A model generated the notes under the pieces. The model had not been told where the DNA came from. It saw nothing but the letters and a program-made list of their open reading frames with translations, and did no database searches. A program made the translations under genes and the position numbers. From positions 62,001 to 126,000 of the forward strand of contig NZ_CANMVN010000010.1 in NCBI RefSeq assembly GCF_947501425.1: a stretch of 64,000 bases of DNA, in the 5' to 3' direction. The DNA is from an uncultured Psychroserpens sp. GTDB lineage: Bacteria > Bacteroidota > Bacteroidia > Flavobacteriales > Flavobacteriaceae. Shown piece by piece: positions 60,856-64,000 of the stretch (its first letter is position 1; every line of letters starts with the position of its first letter).

Positions 60856-63223
60856 TTTCCTTCATAAGGTCATCATATGTGTAAAATGACTTGTCTTCTT
60901 TTTTATGATATAAAATATTGACACGAATTGCTTTTAAACCGGTAACACCCTGAAGGTCGTCTAATTCTAATATTTCAACCTCTTTATCCAACACATTTTT
61001 AGACTGTAAAAATCTTACATATTGTAGATATTCTTGTTCGTCTTCTCTTTGCGAATAGACAATAGTAATTTTACCATTTTGAGTAATACGCTCATCTGTA
61101 CCTTTAATCAATGCTTTATCAACTCGTTTTTTCACCACTTCATATCTCGCATTATAAGTTCCATCCACATCAAATTGCTTTTCATCCATTCTAAATCGGA
61201 TGGATAATGGCTGGTTGAACACTAAGATCATAGAAGCCACATCTAGAGCAATAGGATATTCATGCTGATTTTGATAGTAGTCATTCTCCATCTCACACAT
61301 CACCTGTAATTGCCAAAGTCTTAAGTTGTAAAGATATACCTCATTAAAACTCTTCTCTTTGGTAATATCCTCTCCAATGTACATATTATGCTCAACACCA
61401 TCAGTCTTATATCTTTCGAAGTAATGCGGATACATTTTTTGAGCTTCAACCTGCTTTTGATCTAATAAAGACGCCATATTCTTATTGATGAGCATAATGG
61501 TATCATCATAGTTCTTACGATAGTAATAAATAAGATTGAGATCTTCGTCTATTTTACTGAAGTAATCATCTATATCTTCTTTTAACTCGGGATTCTTTTT
61601 AAGCTGAAACTTAAATATAGGTTCAATTTCCTCTTTTAAAAAGGCTGTAATGGTTTGCTCACTATCCACTTTGAAATTGGTCTTTAAATCCTTTTTGAAT
61701 GCTTTAACCTGAAACTTGATCTGCTCATAAATTGGCAGGTTATCCAGCTTTAAAACCTTGTCAATAATTTTAGATACTAAACTTAATTGAAGTGACAGAT
61801 CTTTTTGAGTTGCAGCATTTCTGGCATTAGAAGAACCTTTCACATCAATTTGACCAAATAAAGGATAAATGTTGTCAAACGTTATTTCACCAAAAGAGGC
61901 TTCGTTCCCAAGATGATGTTTGTCTTTTAAAAACTTTCTGGCATTATCCACAAATTTCCAATATACACTTGGGTGAATAGAAGTACATTCTTGCTGAATA
62001 ATAGCTTCTATTAAGTTTTCTTCTTCAACTTTTGAACGCTCAACAGCAGACACAATAAACGGCATCACATCGACTAGTTTATTGGCATTGATACTGTTCA
62101 ATACGCTAGGTTTATGAGATATAATTTCTAAAATACCCATTAAGCCTTCATCATTGGCAATAGGTGCAAAGATTGCACTCTTTATACCTTGACTATGGAG
62201 TGATTTTATATGTGGAGCCTTACCTTTTGAAATACCAAACATGCGATCGACATCTGATACTGAGAAATATTTCTTTTCAGTTAATAATCTTTGGTATGAC
62301 CAACTACAAAGTGCATCAGCACATTGTTTGGTTTCAGCATCATTAAGAAGGTAACTATGGATTCCTGTTCCATAAACACGTTCAAAAACATCGTCTTCTT
62401 TATTATAAATTGAAAATCCAACTTTAATGTCTTTTAAACCTAAAAGCGAACGAAATATGTCATGAAAATCTTTCATGAAACTTTCGTTTTTTCTCTTATC
62501 GTTACCTATTAAACTAGACTTTATATTTGATATCGACTGATCATCTGTGACATCAAAAATATTAGAAATTACAAACCCTTTAAATGTGTAACTGTTAGGT
62601 GGAAACTTTTCCTTCCATAACTCAATATTTTCAAAGTTATCAAGTAGCATTTTATAATCCTCCTCAGTTATTTTGGGAGCATCTTTGTTTGGAGTGATCT
62701 CAGTAAAATCTGCATTATATAGAATTTTGTAATAACGCATGATTCCATTAGCATCAGGAATTTCGTAATAAAACGGCCTCTTAAAGTTTAGTTGATATCC
62801 ATAGCAAAAGTTAAGTATGATTGTACAAGCAATGATGTACGTATCATCTTTAGGCATGTTCTTTATCTCTAATTCAAAATCGTCACCAGCCGTTTTTATA
62901 ATGGATTTGAAGCGTTCAGAAGAATTAAAAATAAGATTATGAAACGGAACTGATGCTGTTTTAATCTCATTGTTGGTTAAGATCTTACTAAAAGAATCTT
63001 GTAAAATAATACTAATCTCTTTTTCCCTTTTAATAAGATCCTTAGGATTTGTAATTCCTTCTCTTAACTCAGGGTAAGCCTCTGCAGCCTTAAGCACACG
63101 ACGAGCCTTGGCAGCTATGAATTCGTCATCACTTTGTGATAATGACTCATAATGCTTAAGAATTGTATCAAAACTAACCTTTAATCTAAAGGGAGATTCA
63201 ATATTTTCATTAATATCATTCAT
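60845..63223 (-). CDS. Large GAF-domain protein, unknown function
   Basis: A cytoplasmic protein of about 792 residues has one GAF-like domain (about 260-390: VGFSIYNKED, GIKSAIFAPIANDEGLMGILEIIS). The flanks are helical and not recognised. There is no kinase, cyclase or DNA-binding motif. I prefer the ATG at 63223; the one at 63241 overlaps the predicted start site downstream of a TAACTTTG -7-like element (63243-63250). It is convergent with the HD-PycTM gene. Confidence 0.72.
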   Translation of the reverse strand: MNDINENIESPFRLKVSFDTILKHYESLSQSDDEFIAAKARRVLKAAEAYPELREGITNPKDLIKREKEISIILQDSFSKILTNNEIKTASVPFHNLIFNSSERFKSIIKTAGDDFELEIKNMPKDDTYIIACTIILNFCYGYQLNFKRPFYYEIPDANGIMRYYKILYNADFTEITPNKDAPKITEEDYKMLLDNFENIELWKEKFPPNSYTFKGFVISNIFDVTDDQSISNIKSSLIGNDKRKNESFMKDFHDIFRSLLGLKDIKVGFSIYNKEDDVFERVYGTGIHSYLLNDAETKQCADALCSWSYQRLLTEKKYFSVSDVDRMFGISKGKAPHIKSLHSQGIKSAIFAPIANDEGLMGILEIISHKPSVLNSINANKLVDVMPFIVSAVERSKVEEENLIEAIIQQECTSIHPSVYWKFVDNARKFLKDKHHLGNEASFGEITFDNIYPLFGQIDVKGSSNARNAATQKDLSLQLSLVSKIIDKVLKLDNLPIYEQIKFQVKAFKKDLKTNFKVDSEQTITAFLKEEIEPIFKFQLKKNPELKEDIDDYFSKIDEDLNLIYYYRKNYDDTIMLINKNMASLLDQKQVEAQKMYPHYFERYKTDGVEHNMYIGEDITKEKSFNEVYLYNLRLWQLQVMCEMENDYYQNQHEYPIALDVASMILVFNQPLSIRFRMDEKQFDVDGTYNARYEVVKKRVDKALIKGTDERITQNGKITIVYSQREDEQEYLQYVRFLQSKNVLDKEVEILELDDLQGVTGLKAIRVNILYHKKEDKSFYTYDDLMKEIKA

Positions 63224-63347
63224 AATAACTTTTCTGAACATACAAAGTTACAAATTAATAGTTTAGTCGCTATTAATGAGACTTTCTTACGCTAGAAATG
63301 TTACACGGATTAATGTTAAAAATGTGACAAACTGTAAAATGTTTTGA

Positions 63348-63842
63348 CTATAAGCCTAGGCTTCCGTAAGTCCAATTAGAACCATCACTAATAAAGATCA
63401 ATGTTTTTGTAATATCACCGCCATCTGCAGCTGTATCAGGCGTCATAGTAACAGAACCAAAAGGTCCAGCACTCGCTCTGCTATCACCACTAAAAAACTC
63501 AACACCAGCTCCAGGTGTTGCATTTCCACCAAAGGTATATATAGTGGCATTTACATTATCGGACACATTTCTTAAGATATAAATTCTACCAGGATACAGT
63601 GTTGCATCAGGTAAAATGAACTCTACATTACCTGCAGTTGGTGTTAGATTAATATAAGTTCCATCATCAATTGGTGTTGCACTACCACCTGGTCCACCAT
63701 TAAGACTAACTACTTTTAGAGACAAGTTTCCATTGATATCTAATGTACTTTGCGGATTAGTTGTACCAATTCCAACACCATCTACTTGAGCTGACAGATT
63801 CATGGAGATACATACGATTAAAATGGTTAAAATCTGTTTCAT
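63348..63842 (-). CDS. Secreted tail-fibre-like protein
   Basis: The 164-residue protein has a signal peptide ending SAQ (19) and a GIGTTNPQSTLDINGNLSL opening common in flavobacterial secreted proteins that resemble phage fibre bases. The rest is Gly/Thr-rich beta-strand sequence. The function is unknown. It follows the partial glycosidase gene by 4 bp on the same strand. Confidence 0.7.
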   Translation of the reverse strand: MKQILTILIVCISMNLSAQVDGVGIGTTNPQSTLDINGNLSLKVVSLNGGPGGSATPIDDGTYINLTPTAGNVEFILPDATLYPGRIYILRNVSDNVNATIYTFGGNATPGAGVEFFSGDSRASAGPFGSVTMTPDTAADGGDITKTLIFISDGSNWTYGSLGL

Positions 63843-63846
63843 AATA

Positions 63847-64000
63847 TTAATTTTTTAAGATACTAATGGCTACTCCTCCACCTGGGGCTAGCTTAAATTT
63901 TGATTTGGATGCCTTATTTACAGTTATTGTTTCTATGTCTAAATCCAAAGGGTTTTTATCCCAATGTGCATTTTTTCCGTCTTTATAAATTGTGGCAGTA
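63847..64000 (-). CDS. Probable GH97 glycosidase C-terminus (5' partial)
   Basis: The frame is open from the window edge to a TAA at 63849-63847. The last 50 residues contain IYKDGKNAHWDKNP and KLAPGGGVAISI, which resemble the C-terminal beta-sandwich of GH97 (SusB-like) alpha-glucosidases. The start and active site are outside the window, so the assignment is provisional. Confidence 0.6.
   Translation of the reverse strand, partial: TATIYKDGKNAHWDKNPLDLDIETITVNKASKSKFKLAPGGGVAISILKN

Noticed and set aside
59581-63223. A complete Pycsar anti-phage system
   Set aside because: Only the effector-type membrane domain is present. The neighbouring genes (SelO on one side, GAF protein on the other) have no nucleotide-cyclase motifs.
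1-64000. Prophage, integrative element, insertion sequence or CRISPR array
   Set aside because: No integrase, transposase, terminal repeats, att-like repeats, tRNA or regularly spaced repeats were found on either strand.

Overview
This 64 kb window is chromosomal DNA from a Gram-negative bacterium of the Bacteroidota, most likely a marine member of the Flavobacteriaceae. The evidence is low G+C; almost only ATG starts without Shine-Dalgarno sequences; promoters of the TTTG/TAnnTTTG type; CarboxypepD_reg-type secreted proteins; a mevalonate pathway together with a UbiA-type prenyltransferase; and many outer-membrane barrels ending in phenylalanine. The genus cannot be fixed from the sequence alone. 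I see no rRNA, tRNA, insertion sequence, prophage or CRISPR array. The window opens inside one gene (IorB-like large subunit) and closes inside another (probable GH97 glycosidase C-terminus).

Region by region: (1) 1-10748 is a molybdenum hydroxylase and purine-catabolism block: an IorB-like subunit, guanine deaminase GuaD, xanthine dehydrogenase XdhA and XdhB, then a convergent operon of XdhC, a polytopic membrane protein and a P-loop NTPase. (2) 10928-16966 is an arsenosugar biosynthesis operon: AhpD-like protein, radical SAM ArsS, rhodanese, transferase of the TIGR04282 type, purine nucleoside phosphorylase, ArsM, DUF547 and a TIGR04283-type glycosyltransferase. (3) 16963-22721 is an NAD-salvage regulon: nicotinamide phosphoribosyltransferase, a dedicated PRPP synthetase, a metallophosphatase and the Nudix regulator NrtR. 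Five matching palindromes (TTTGYGT-N7-ACACAAA) sit on the three promoters. (4) 22731-26701 encodes cell-envelope proteins: a small Omp85-type protein, a GH113-like lipoprotein, a barrel and a second DUF547. (5) 26903-33893 is an operon pairing a flavoprotein and a polyferredoxin membrane protein with three glycosyltransferases. (6) 33906-38848 carries polyamine genes (arginine decarboxylase, agmatinase, deoxyhypusine-synthase-like enzyme), with a long structured leader upstream. (7) 40892-48207 holds mevalonate kinase, diphosphomevalonate decarboxylase, a UbiA prenyltransferase, a nitrilase, a degenerate pseudouridine-synthase homologue and housekeeping hydrolases. (8) 49145-59433 includes a 1235-residue phosphatase/kinase-like/barrel fusion and a run of redox genes (EgtD, EgtB, hydrolase-OsmC, DUF427, SelO). 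(9) 59581-64000 contains an HD-domain protein fused to a Pycsar-effector-type membrane domain, a large GAF protein, and the edge of a glycosidase locus.

The most interesting items are the twin-operator NrtR promoters with identical 52-bp operator spacing; the phosphatase/kinase-like/outer-membrane barrel fusion; the HD-PycTM fusion that has no neighbouring cyclase; the pseudouridine-synthase homologue that has lost its catalytic Asp, Tyr and Arg-rich motif; the speA leader with two mutually compatible hairpins; and a membrane-protein gene whose only plausible start lies in another frame behind an A8 tract. Family assignments come from recognising motifs by eye. No database search was run.
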